Shown here piece after piece: positions 9,975 to 19,724 of a stretch of DNA of 64,000 nt. The position numbers were made by a program, and so were the translations under genes. Each line of letters begins with the position of its first letter. Positions within the stretch are counted from its first letter, which is position 1. The stretch covers positions 81,506,501 through 81,570,500 of the forward strand of contig JAWZYU010000011.1 of the NCBI GenBank assembly GCA_038380435.1, written 5' to 3'. The DNA comes from Ryuthela nishihirai. Its lineage: Eukaryota > Arthropoda > Arachnida > Araneae > Heptathelidae. A model generated the notes under the pieces. It was not told the DNA's origin. It searched no databases and was given only the letters and a program-made list of their open reading frames with translations.

Positions 9975-11800
9975 TTAAACTGGTCCACATATGAAACTTA
10001 GAGAAACCACTCTCCCAGTTCATTATCCCATATTTCTTCCCATACACACACATACCTACCCAATAACACCCATTCTGGGGTGGATCTAATTAACGGACTA
10101 AAAACAATAACTATTAATAACCCCCAAGTCATCTATACGCTCATTCCACATTGTTTCATTCTACCCTAACATCCCACCCTGTCTACAGTCAGTAGGGGAC
10201 ACCGATGGGCTTGGAAAGGCCGGCATCCATCGGATGGGATGTTAAGCTGTGGCCCTGTGTGTAGGAGAGCCATAAACTGTGCTTGTTAAAGAACACACTG
10301 GATGGCCTTGATGGGAGGCTACCATCTGTCTCTCAACAGCTGTTCCAGTGAGTCCCCTCCTCCAACCTACTCTGAGCCTTTGGGGTCCTTGTGGCCTGGC
10401 CATGTAGCCCATGGTGTGCAAAAAAGTGCTGCTCAGAAGTGAAACAATGACAACTACCCTAACACACCTGTGCTCAATGCAAATATGCGACTTAAGCCAA
10501 ATGGCTTGAAGTGGCCAGACCCACGGCACCAGAGTATTTTAATGCTAGGAGGCCCTTGGCCTCACCACTAAGAGTAACTGGTTTCAAGCTGATGGCAGGA
10601 GTTGCTTTCAGAACCAAGGTGTCTCTGTGGGCTCCCCCCTCTCTGGATTGATGGCAGAAGCCATTCTTTATGATGTAGAATCTACAGTTCTCCATGAATG
10701 CCAAATCCTTCCCCTGATTTATGCAGGCTATATTAACAGCATTTTAATTATCTGGTTCCAAATTATCCATTCCAAAGCAGAATTAAGTAAATTACTGTCT
10801 GAATTTTAAATCAGTCCTCATCACCATCAAATTTACACAGAGGAACAAAACAGACACGTACCATTTTTAGATATTAACTTGCACCATACCTCAACTGAAC
10901 TATGCACATCCTTATACAGAGAATCTACATTTATTCCTAACATAATAACTAGTACCTCTGTCCACTTAAACAACTACAAATTATCAGCCTTCTATTCACA
11001 CTTTACCAGAATCTATAAATACTGCAATAAAGAGGAGTTCTAAACAAATATTTTTGAATTTGCAAACAAGCCAGATACACATCACATACCATCATCAGAG
11101 CTAACAAGTGAATTAAATGCAAACATTTCAAAACCCTACCATACATCAATAATAATTTCACATACTCTGTTAAAAATACCCTGAAACGTGTTCATTATAA
11201 AGTCCCTATTCAAACGGCACACACAATATCTCAACTTCTTCGAAACAATCTCAGTTATATACCCAGCTCTGGAGGGGGGTATATGAGTTCTCAGTTATAT
11301 ACCCAGCTCTTTGAGTTGAATACTCAAAGATATACACTATGCCGTATTCAACTCAAAGACTCCCACATGCAAAATCTTCGTTAAAAACAAATACACAGGG
11401 AAAACCTCATATTCATTTAATACCTGACTTAAAGAACATTAATACATCTTAAATAAACTACAAAAAAAAAACACTATCTCAAGTAATCACCAAAAAAATT
11501 TACCCACAGATTTTCACTCAGAGAAAACCATAATATCCTTCTTGCCAAATTCAAACTCCCCATTACAGAAAATCCTGGTTACCATAATAATGTTAACTGA
11601 ACTCTGCAACACAGACGTCATCCCAGTTCCCCCAGCTTGCTCTTCAATCTTTAGGGATATCAGCGATCCCTCAGAGATATGATGCTCCACTAACCACACC
11701 TATCCAGACTTTCCTCTGATCACTGTCAATCAGGTACATATCCTCAGGCCTTCTTCAAATACATAAATTATCACAAATATACACAAAGAATTATTTTTGA
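9975..11800 (+). mobile_element. Penelope-like element copy B (plus strand, RT active site lost)
   Basis: Starting in the RT, the copy is split by a SINE-A at 10172-10453. It then shows S-N-W-F-Q-A-D-G and GSPLSGLMAEAIL at 10580-10680, the PLE counterpart of the GVPMGSPLSG motif. The next block reads Y-I-N-S where functional PLEs have Y-I-D-D, so the catalytic aspartates are gone. Downstream come decayed 'PFLDI' and 'YR-x-S-T-F' blocks. The 3' non-coding part pairs with copy A (7720-8500) in inverse orientation. Confidence 0.8.
10172..10453 (+). mobile_element. SINE-A, 5'-truncated, 11-bp target duplication
   Basis: It starts in the body ('ccctgtctacagtcag') without the tRNA head and runs to the usual 3' end. 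Flanking repeats CTACCCTAACA are at 10161-10171 and 10454-10464. PLE copy A has the uninterrupted site near 9070, which proves insertion into PLE copy B. Confidence 0.9.
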
Positions 11801-11806
11801 GTAGCC

Positions 11807-11878
11807 CATTTCAGTAAGGGTAGGGTATTGCATTAGGAATTAGACTTCCTAATGCAATCCCCTACCCTTACTGAAATG
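11807..11878. repeat. 72-bp hairpin at the 3' edge of PLE copy B
   Basis: 'catttcagtaagggtaggg' at the left returns as its reverse complement at the right, and 'attgcattaggaa' is likewise mirrored around a short centre. The stem is nearly perfect. Confidence 0.85.
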
Positions 11879-11879
11879 A

Positions 11880-12264
11880 TAATCAACCCCAATGCATATC
11901 CAACCAATATTAATTCCCCATTAACACATTTGTTATAAGTCCCATATAACAGATAACTAACAGTAGGTTAAAATTAAATTGAAATCTTTAGTTATCTATG
12001 ACACTGTTAAACGTTTTTAAGCACATCAACAAATGTTCTATGCCATCAAGTATCAAAAGTTGTTAAGGAGAAATTTGCATACCACAATGTAGAGGATGGA
12101 TAGCAAGAGGAACTTCTGGGATGCTTTCAAGTGACAAGTTTAATCTTCGACGTTCTTGCTGGCAAGTGACTCCTCAGTAGAATTTGAGAAGGTGATGAGA
12201 GATGCCGATAATTTATTTGCTTAAGGTTTAGTGAAGGAAATAACCAATAATACTTTTGGTAGCA
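11880..12264 (+). repeat. PLE-associated non-coding repeat (copy with mariner insertion)
   Basis: It closely matches 22370-22620 ('aggagaaatttgcatacc', 'agcaagaggaacttc', 'ataatttatttgcttaagg'). The right part continues after the mariner element at 13736. The related locus at 21960-22000 lacks the mariner element. Confidence 0.6.
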
Positions 12265-12266
12265 TA

Positions 12267-13733
12267 CAGGGTGATTCAAAACTTATCGTTCAAATTTCGT
12301 GGGGAGGTAGGGAATACGTCAGGAAACCGATTTCACATAGGAAAGTATGTCCGCAAACGTCATCTACATGAACAAAATGGACAAGTAAAGTGAACACAAG
12401 GAAACAGTACAGTTAAGTGGTAACGAATGTGACTTTTATTCCAACCAGGTAAAGTACAGGTTCACAGTAGGTGCTCAAAATTGCGACCATTTACACGGAC
12501 ACAGGATTCACAGCGCCGTTGCATTGACCGGTGAACATTTTCAAAAACGCCTGGCATATCACAGACAATGCCTGCAGCGGCCACTATTCGTGCAACAAGG
12601 TCCATTTCACTGTCGACGGGGGTCTCGTACACATGGTATTTCATGGCCCCCCACAAAAAGAAATCCATGGGCGATAAATCAGGTGACCTGGGTGGCCAAG
12701 CGATCGATCCACCTCTACCAATCCATCGAGCTCCGAATGTTCAGTTCAGGTAATCACGCGCAACAATTGTGCTATGGGCTGGAGCCCCGTCATGTTGATA
12801 CCACATATCTAGGCGGATATGCGCAGGAACAGTTCCCAGAAAAGTCGGTAACACTGTCTCGAGAAATATTAGGTATTTCCGGCCGTCCAATCGGGGCGGT
12901 AGCAAGTAAGGTCCCAACAAACAGTCACCAATGATTCCAGCCCACACATTTACGGCAAAACGATGTTGCGCAGCGTGACTTCTCGTACCATGCGGGTTGT
13001 CGTAAGCCCACACATGTGAATTGTGTGTATTGAACACACCTTCACGACTGAATGAAGCTTCATCTGTAAAAAGGACAGAAGCTGGAAAACTGGGGTCCAC
13101 GCACCTTTCTGCATGAACCATTGTGCAAATTCCACACGCTTCGGATAATCGTCAGGATGCAGTAACTGCACCCTTTGCAGATGGTAAGGATGCACACGTT
13201 CCTCGTGCAGTATCCGCCACACTGCTGACTGAGAGACCCCAAGCTGCTGAGCAATAGCTCGTGTGCTGGTATTCGGATTATATTTGATGGACTGTAGGAC
13301 TTGTTCTGCGACGTTGACAGTCCACGTCAGTCGTCTTCTCCCCGTATCCTGCATGTTGCTGCGCAGTGAACCACGTTCGCGCAGATTGCGATGCACACGT
13401 GCAAACATTTGATGCTGCGGTATTCTTCTATTGGGGTATCAGTCTTCGTAAACTTGCCTAGCTCGGCGGCCGCTTTCGCCAGCTGCCCCATATGCGAGAT
13501 GCATATCCACTAGCTCTTGATGCGTAAAACGATTCATCTTATCACTAGTAAGTCAGCTCGTACACTGATGACAGCGGGAGTGGTCGGGCGAGCTGTACAC
13601 TGGTTGGGTACACACAGCGCCCTCTACATACGCATGCGTACATTTGCGGACATACTTTCCTATGTGAAATCAGTTTCCTGACATATTCCCTACCTCCCCA
13701 CGAAATTTGAACGATAAGTTTTGAATCACCCTG
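12267..13733 (-). mobile_element. Complete Tc1/mariner-type DNA transposon with ~95-bp inverted termini
   Basis: The ends are CAGGGTGATTCAAAA... at 12267 and its reverse complement ending at 13733. The terminal inverted repeats extend about 95 bp (12267-12361 and 13639-13733) with few mismatches. A TA dinucleotide flanks each side (12265-12266 and 13734-13735), the classic target duplication of this superfamily. The element is 1467 bp and carries one transposase gene on the minus strand, now broken. It lies inside the PLE-associated repeat; the homologous place at 21985 holds a single TA and no element. Confidence 0.95.
12462..13537 (-). pseudogene. Mariner-type transposase (DUF4817 N-terminus), broken
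   Basis: The likely start is the ATG at 13537. The N-terminal segment (F-T-H-Q-E-L-V-D-M-H-L-A-Y-G, then P-N-R-R-I-P) resembles the DUF4817 domain. A TGA near 13435 interrupts it after V-Y-E-D. A helix-turn-helix follows (STRAIAQQLGVSQSAVWRIL), then PYHLQRVQ. A frameshift around 13100 moves the frame to the catalytic part: first Asp in LFTDEASF, second in QHDGAPAH, and the third in MDFFLWG after another frame change near 12740. The C-terminus ends at 12462. All three catalytic acids are recognisable, but one stop and two frameshifts make it inactive. Such transposases are frequent in arthropods, from general knowledge. Confidence 0.9.
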
Positions 13734-13735
13734 TA

Positions 13736-13855
13736 GAGTGCTTAAAATTTTTGAGTTTGACCCTTTCTTTGGGCGCATCATCAGATGGGAAGTGAACAGT
13801 TTTAGATATTGCATGAGATGCAGTTGGTTGTTAAGCTTGGAGGTAGGGTGGGATG
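13736..13855 (+). repeat. Continuation of PLE-associated repeat with degenerate hammerhead-like motif
   Basis: It continues 11880-12264 across the mariner. On the minus strand CTGATGA (complement of 13778-13784) is followed by a possible G/C-rich stem (GCGCCC...GGGT), but the expected GAAAC reads CAAAC, so a ribozyme here would be dead. Confidence 0.4.
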
Positions 13856-14146
13856 CCTGTGGGCAATGGGCTCCCCCATACTCAACACTGACACTGATGG
13901 GCTTGGAGAGGCCGCCATCTGTCGGATGGGACGTTAAGCTGTGGCCCTGTGTGTGGGAGAACCATGCCCTGTACACGTTAAACAACACGCTGGATGGCCT
14001 TGACGGGAGGCTACCATCTATCTCCCAACAGCTGTTCCAGTGGGTCCCCTCCCCAACCTTCTCTGAGCCTACAGGGACAATGTGATCTGGCCATTTAGCC
14101 CATGGTGTGCAAAAAAGTGCCGCTCAGAGGTAAAACAACCCAACCC
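13856..14146 (+). mobile_element. SINE-A, 5' part missing
   Basis: SINE-A body and 3' end. It sits against RTE copy 3 at exactly the same LINE position ('gcttcagtgttaaagg') as the minus SINE-A at 24117. It also shares the unusual 'cctacagggacaa' variant with that copy, so it is the same insertion duplicated. Confidence 0.85.
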
Positions 14147-15395
14147 AGAGCTTCAGTGTTAAAGGTAAATTTTTTAACCTTAGCACAACACTTCTTAAGT
14201 TTAAGTTGCAAGACACTTTTAACAAGATAATGGTCAGGTCCAATTTCAGCTCCCCTATGTGACTGGTATTCCTAACAGAACTAGCCCTTTGTTGTTAATT
14301 AATATATAATCTATCATATTCTTATGCAGCTCATCTGGTGAAACCCACATGTCTTTATGTATGTCGCGTTACTTGTATAGTTATTTTAAAAGTATTAGTT
14401 ATTTTCTAACTATTAAGTTTACTTACATGTAGGAGACGCTGCCCATTGCAGCTACGAATACCAAAAGAGCCTATCACCCTTCCTCAAAGTAAATCCTCCT
14501 TTCTTGACAGAACTCAAAATATCTTTAAGTTGTCTGCAACCCATTCTTCTCACCCTCATCCTCAGTGGGGTGCATAACAGCAGATAACATTCAGGTCTTT
14601 AATGTTGGTCTGAAATTTAGCTGTAAAAAACCTTTCATTAATGCACTTATATCTTAGAAGAGCATCACTAATGTGTCTGCTGAGAAACAAATATACGCCT
14701 TAGAGATGCCTTTTATTTTTCCTCCTTGAAGAGAAATTTAAGATTATCTTTAAGAATCTGACCTTTTTATCTATCCATCTGGTTTCTTACAAGCCAAGAA
14801 TATCTAAATTATAAGGGTGGAATTCTTGTGTTGGAACATCAAGAGAATAATCTCTGTGTAGAGTCCTCACATTCCAACTAACTATGGAGAGAAAATGGTT
14901 AGTGGGATGTTTAAAAAACTATGTTTATTGAGAGAGGAAATGCCAACAATATGAAACAGCCCCCTAATCACAGACACAGGGAAAATACACGTTCCCCCAC
15001 CATTAAAGGCTGAAGCCATCTACACTGGAAGACTTCCTCCAATGTAGAATTTGACAATGCCAGTAGAAGCAAGAGTTCAGGTGCCTGCAATGACCTCTGC
15101 TCAGGATTATCCACCAGCTGATAAAACATATCCTGTGAATCTATTCACTTGGAGCTGTCAACTCACAAACAGAAAACACAACAGAAGATTTTCCCTCCAC
15201 AGAAGCCCACCAGTGCAGCATATTCAGGATCCATAATCAAGCACAGAGCCATTATTTTGTTCAGGTTGGTATATATGGTCAGAAGCAGGACCTGTAGGTT
15301 GACCACTCCTCAGCAGGGAAGAAAAAATAAAGTCGCCACAGTAGTGTAAATCAGTAGGCCACAGTTATCTGGCAGTCCTTCTCTTCCATTGGTAT
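14147..15395 (-). mobile_element. RTE-like LINE copy 3, 5' part only
   Basis: On the minus strand it holds the 5' leader (15020-15395), the start of the endonuclease (14880-15000), and the block before the RT that encodes the 'M-I-D-Y-I-L-I-N' and 'S-D-H' region, with several deletions. It is close in sequence to 22865-24103 on the plus strand, including private changes. No open frame of note remains. Confidence 0.85.
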
Positions 15396-16560
15396 AGTGT
15401 CGGTTTAAGTTTACTTTTAGCCAAGGGCTGTTTCTTCTACATGTTTCAATACTGCATGAGCCATTAGTCCAGAGAGAGAGGAGCCCATGGGTACACCCTC
15501 TGTCTGAATCCCAGTTTCTCTATTTACCACAAACCAGTTGGATGAGGTAGTTAGGTCCAGGGCTTCATGTACGCTAAAGTTCTGTTGAATGCAACAGTAC
15601 TTTAGTGTACATGAAGGGGTACACTGGTGTTTTGTAACCATGATGTTTTCAGTCACATCACTGCATCTAGCACTGTTGTGCTAAGGTATAAAGAAACAAC
15701 ATCAAATGACTGCATTGTTGTGTTTATGGAGATTGGGGTGTGTAGGATGGTTATGATGACATCTTGTGCTGTGCTAGTAGTATATTGCTTAGGTGAAAAG
15801 AAAGGTTTAAAAAAGTGGTAGAATGCTTGTTCAAGGTTATATGTTGGTGATTTCCTTTTTGAGATCAGGGGTTTGAAGGGATGAACGGGTTTATGTAGTT
15901 TAATTTTGATAAACATCTGAGGATATCCGTGTAAATGGGAGGTGTGCAGGCTTTAGAGATTTTGGTGGGTAGGAATGGATCACTTCTTAATTTTGTTAAT
16001 TTCTGTAGTGTATTAAAAGTAGAAGGTTGTAAGTGATTTTATGACAATTTAATTACTTTAAAGTTTTATTAATTTTGGCATTATAATCTTCTTTATCAAT
16101 TAGTGCTATTTAATCAGTTTTGTCTGGTAATATAATTTTAATGGCTATGTTGTTTTTCAAATCTTTTAATATCTTTGTCTTTCCGATGTCTTTGGTTATA
16201 GTTGTGGGGTCATATTGTTTCATTTTTATATATAACTGAAAGCGAATTTTATGCTTTTGTATTGTGGGAGTTTTATTAATAATCTGTTCAATATGGGGTA
16301 TCAGGTTGTGGGGGTGGGTGTGGCTTGCTTCTATAAAATGCAGTTCAATATAAGTTAATAAATTTTGGTTTGCTATTATTAACTGTAGCATTTCTGTTTG
16401 TAATATGCTTATCGGTATCATTGTCGTATTCTAGATTTATTATGCATATGTTATTCAATATATTGTTCCTTACTGTGTGTTATTTATGCTGTGTGTGTCT
16501 ATCTATTATAGTTTCTAATATCTGTAGAAGTGATCAAAATAATGCAGTAATGTTTTTCTT
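15396..16560 (-). mobile_element. Penelope-like element copy C (minus strand, truncated in the RT)
   Basis: The N-terminal part is open at 16110-16421 (LLTYIELHFIEASH, then KILKDLKNNIAIKIILPDKTD, the PLE block before the fingers). Then comes 15653-15916 with FIKIKLHKPVHPFKPLISK and SPTYNL, typical PLE RT motifs. 15417-15656 has YFSVHEALDLTTSSNWF-like sequence and GVPMGSSLSGLMAHAVL. The copy ends where the RTE 5' leader begins (about 15396), before the YIDD box. A 25-bp inverted duplication interrupts the RT at 15565-15620. It faces copy C' head-to-head. Confidence 0.85.
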
Positions 16561-16830
16561 TCTAATTTTAGGTGTTCATAATAAATAATTTTTTCCTTTA
16601 GCACTATATCCTTTCTTAATTTTCTGATGGCTGTAATAATTTACATTCTGCATTATCTAATGTGGAGTTTAGAAACGGAATACTTTCTCCAAAGTATTTG
16701 CAATGATTTAGATATGTTAAGATATGATTAACACACATAATAAGGAATTAAAGAACTTATGTATAATAAATCTAGAAGATGACACTGATAATGATAAACA
16801 TACTACAAACAGAAATGCTAAAGTTAATAA

Positions 16831-17225
16831 GGGGGCGGGGGTGGCTCAGTCGGTAGCGCGCCAGGCTCGTAATCTGTAGTTCCCAGGTTCGTGTCCCAGC
16901 TGGGTCAGCGTTGAGATTTATCTCCGCAAAATTCCCCTCCCTGCCCACGGTCAATAGGGGACACCGATGGGCTTGGAAAGGCCACCGTCCGTTGGATGGG
17001 ATGTTAAGCCGTGGCCCCGTGTACGGGAGAGCCATACCCTGTGCACGTTAAAGAACACGCTGGATGGCCTTGACGGGAGGCTACCATCTGTCTCCCAACA
17101 GCTGTTCCTGTGGGTCCCCTCCTCCAACCTTCTCTGAGCCTTCGGGGGCCTTGTGACCTGACCATTTAGCCCATGGTGTGCAAAAAAGTGCCGCTCAGAG
17201 GTAAAACAACCCAACCCAACACAAA
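16831..17225 (+). mobile_element. SINE-A, full-length reference copy with 14-bp target duplication
   Basis: Box A TGGCTCAGTCGG is at 16842-16853; box B at 16886-16896 has one change from consensus. The ~75-bp tRNA-like head is followed by a ~310-bp GC-rich body and the end 'aaacaacccaaccc'. The direct repeats GCTAAAGTTAATAA at 16817-16830 and 17226-17239 are exact. The body block 'ggatgggatgttaagcc...gtgcacgttaaagaac' resembles the conserved central domains reported in SINEs of several animal phyla (inference from memory of the pattern). It interrupts PLE copy C'. Confidence 0.95.
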
Positions 17226-17347
17226 GCTAAAGTTAATAATAGCAAAACAAAATTTATTAACTTATCTAAAGCGCAGTTAAATAAGAAGCAAGAAGAGTTA
17301 CTTAGTAGTAAATAATCACAATTAAATCCTGTAGACATGGAAATAAT

Positions 17348-17394
17348 GAAATGATGAGCTGAAAAAAAAAATTTTTTTTTCAGCTCATCATTTC
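17348..17394. repeat. 47-bp perfect hairpin with A/T core
   Basis: 'gaaatgatgagctg' plus ten A is followed by nine T plus the exact reverse complement, inside PLE copy C'. Confidence 0.9.
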
Positions 17395-17734
17395 AAGAGT
17401 TACTTAATTTAGAAGCTAAATGCATACCCCCTCCATCCCCACCCCTCCCAAACCAATTACACCGTATTGGACAGATTATTAACCCTTACCATGTAGCAGT
17501 GAGCACATGGTGTATCCACGTGAGCTGTGAATTAGATGCTAACACATGTTGGCTTTTTATACTCTTTCTTACCCCTGGAGGTTTTTTAATGAGTCTTGCC
17601 ATCACTGTTGCTCACACATATACAATTATCACTTGCTATGACTGTTTACCAGTCTTTGTTGAGAAGGCTAAATTGCAGAAGCTGTTGTCATCCACAAAAT
17701 ATTGCAGATCTCATTACTAATATTGCCTAAAGTG

Positions 17735-18060
17735 CATACAGGATACATCTCTCTGATGTTAGAGAAAAGCATTCTGGGCACATCCCCAACATTTAAAACT
17801 TATAACTAATAAACACAGTAAACATTTCTAAAAACATTAAAAAACATCAACCCCCCCCCCCTCGTTGGATACACGTTTCACCACTAATTACATTTCTGTG
17901 GCATTTCAGGCATGCCCTACTACACTCAACTATGCTTATATATGTGTCTCTCTGGTTTCATGGGTATTCTGCACATTGGTTGTACGCACATGCTCACGAA
18001 GCAGGAGACCACATTGCTGGTAGGGTTACTATGCACATCGGCTTTCAATCAATGTTTTAG
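17735..18060 (-). repeat. PLE terminus-like repeat with degenerate hammerhead-like core
   Basis: The order and wording parallel 7600-7830 ('acattaaa', then 'cacgtttcacc', 'ggcatttcaggcatg', 'tatatatgt', 'acgcacatgctcacgaagc'). On the minus strand GAAAC is at the complement of 17875-17879 and CTGAAATG at that of 17902-17909. The CUGANGA box is therefore damaged. Confidence 0.45.
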
Positions 18061-18827
18061 CAGACTTTCAATTTTAAAACCTTTTTTCATTTACTTTAAT
18101 GTTTCTAAATTTTTTTTTATTGCTTCTCAAATGGATATTGTGATTATAAAGAAAAATTAATTAGAAACGATCAAAGATGAAACTGCTAGCTATCTATAAT
18201 GGCAGCAATCAGAACAAGCATTAGAATTACTCAGAGTGTGATTTTTAAACAGTAGGACTTTATCAATATTTTTAATTACATTTAAAACATATACATAAAT
18301 GAATTTAAGGTAAAAAATTGCGATTTTTAACCAAATTTTCTGCTGTAATTTTAGAATTATATTTTTCTGTAGCAGTTATGCACCTTCATATAATAAAGTG
18401 ACTCGTTCTCAAATTCAGTGCATTGATTAAATTATTAATGCTATGAAACATTTTTTAAACTTTTTTCATAGTTAATTATCACTTTTTTGTTATATTTTTC
18501 ATTTTTTATTTAAATTATCTAGTTTTAAAGCAAAATTTTTTTATGACACCACTTTACTTAGGTTTAGAGTGTACCGATCATCAAAAGTCTAAGAATAACA
18601 TTATGCATTATATGCATAAATGACTAAATAATTTACAAAAAAATGAAATAAATGAAAGATTTAAGCAATAATTGAAACTATGAACTGTTTTATATTAGAA
18701 TAATAAAATAATATTAAAAAATGGGGGAATTTTTTTGAAATTTTATTAAAAATAAGTAAAATTTTAGTGTTTAAAAAAAAAAAGCTAAAAAAATTTAACC
18801 TACATTTTTTTTTCGAATTTTTGCCAT
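18061..18827. other. No gene seen; very AT-rich
   Basis: Long A and T runs; no exon or element recognised. Confidence 0.6.
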
Positions 18828-19186
18828 TCAGTCGGTAGTGTGCCAGGCTTGCAATCTGTAGTTCTCAGGTTTGAGTCCCAGCTGGGTCAGTGTTGAGATT
18901 TATCTCCGCAAAATTCCTCACCCTGCCATGGGTCAGTAGGGGACACCGATGGGCTTGGAAAGGCCGCCGTCCATCGGATGGGACGTTAAGCAGTGGCTCT
19001 GTGTGCGGGAGAGCCATACCCTGTGAACATGCTGGATGGCCTTGATGGGAGACTACCATCTGTCTCCCAATAGCTGTTCCTGTGGGTCCCCTCTCCCAAC
19101 CTTCTCTGAGCCTTTGGGGTCCATGTGACCTGGCCATTTAGCCCATGGTGTGCAAAAAAGTGCCACTCAGAGGTAAAACAACCCAA
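18828..19186 (+). mobile_element. SINE-A, 5' end clipped within the A box
   Basis: It begins 'attcagtcggtagtg' and keeps box B with a change (GGTTTGAGTCC). The body lacks about 12 bp before 'catgctggatgg'. It ends 'taaaacaacccaaa'. A 6-bp repeat GCCATT at both sides is weak evidence of a target duplication. Confidence 0.85.
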
Positions 19187-19436
19187 AGCCATTTTATTAA
19201 GCACAATTAAATGCTCTTTCTTTTGGTATAGAACATAACATATTTTCTATTCATTAGTTACTTCAGGATGAGGTTCTAAAGTTGTTTATTTTATTTTCTG
19301 AAAACACTTTAAAATCAATCCAGCTACCACAGTGAGTTCAGTTTCAGAAACCCGACACTGTAAAGGTTAATAAAACTCCTGCAATACAAAGGGACAAAAT
19401 CCGCTTTCAGTGTAATAAAGCAATACAATAAATAGC

Positions 19437-19627
19437 TGATTTATTTCACAATTATCACTGTTAGGAGATTTATGTCTCCTGTGTAGTTTTGTGCAGTTAA
19501 AAGCAGCACTTCAGCTTTTAACTGAACAAAACTTAAAACTAACTACAACCATCCAATCATTTCAGCATCTCTAGCTGCAACACAGGAAATATAAATCTCC
19601 TAACAGTGATAATTGTGAAATAAATCA
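19437..19627. mobile_element. Foldback / MITE-like element with 37-bp perfect inverted repeats
   Basis: 19437-19473 and 19591-19627 are exact reverse complements ('tgatttatttcacaattatc' at the left). Inside lies a second small hairpin, 'cagttaaaagc' and 'cttttaactg' at 19494-19524. There is no coding capacity. The superfamily is unknown and no clear target duplication was found. Confidence 0.7.
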
Positions 19628-19724
19628 GTTATTTATCTATCACTCACTGTGTTCACTGTAAAGATTTAAAAACAATACGACCTCACAACTGTAACCAAAG
19701 GCACTGAAAAGGACAATGATATTA

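Larger units (their letters stand above)
16570..17465 (+). mobile_element. Penelope-like element copy C' (N-terminal end, plus strand)
   Basis: It mirrors the 5' end of copy C: 'taataaatctagaa', 'acaaacagaaatgct' and 'aaatttattaactta' appear in both, in opposite orientation. After a SINE-A insertion the frame reads INLSKAQLNKKQEELL at about 17250-17310, a block found near the N-terminus of PLE proteins, and then I-P-P-P-S-P near 17425. It is truncated soon after. Confidence 0.7.

Noticed and set aside
16840..16915. tRNA gene in SINE-A heads
   Set aside because: Pol III boxes are present but the acceptor stem does not close and the same head is fused to the same body in many copies.
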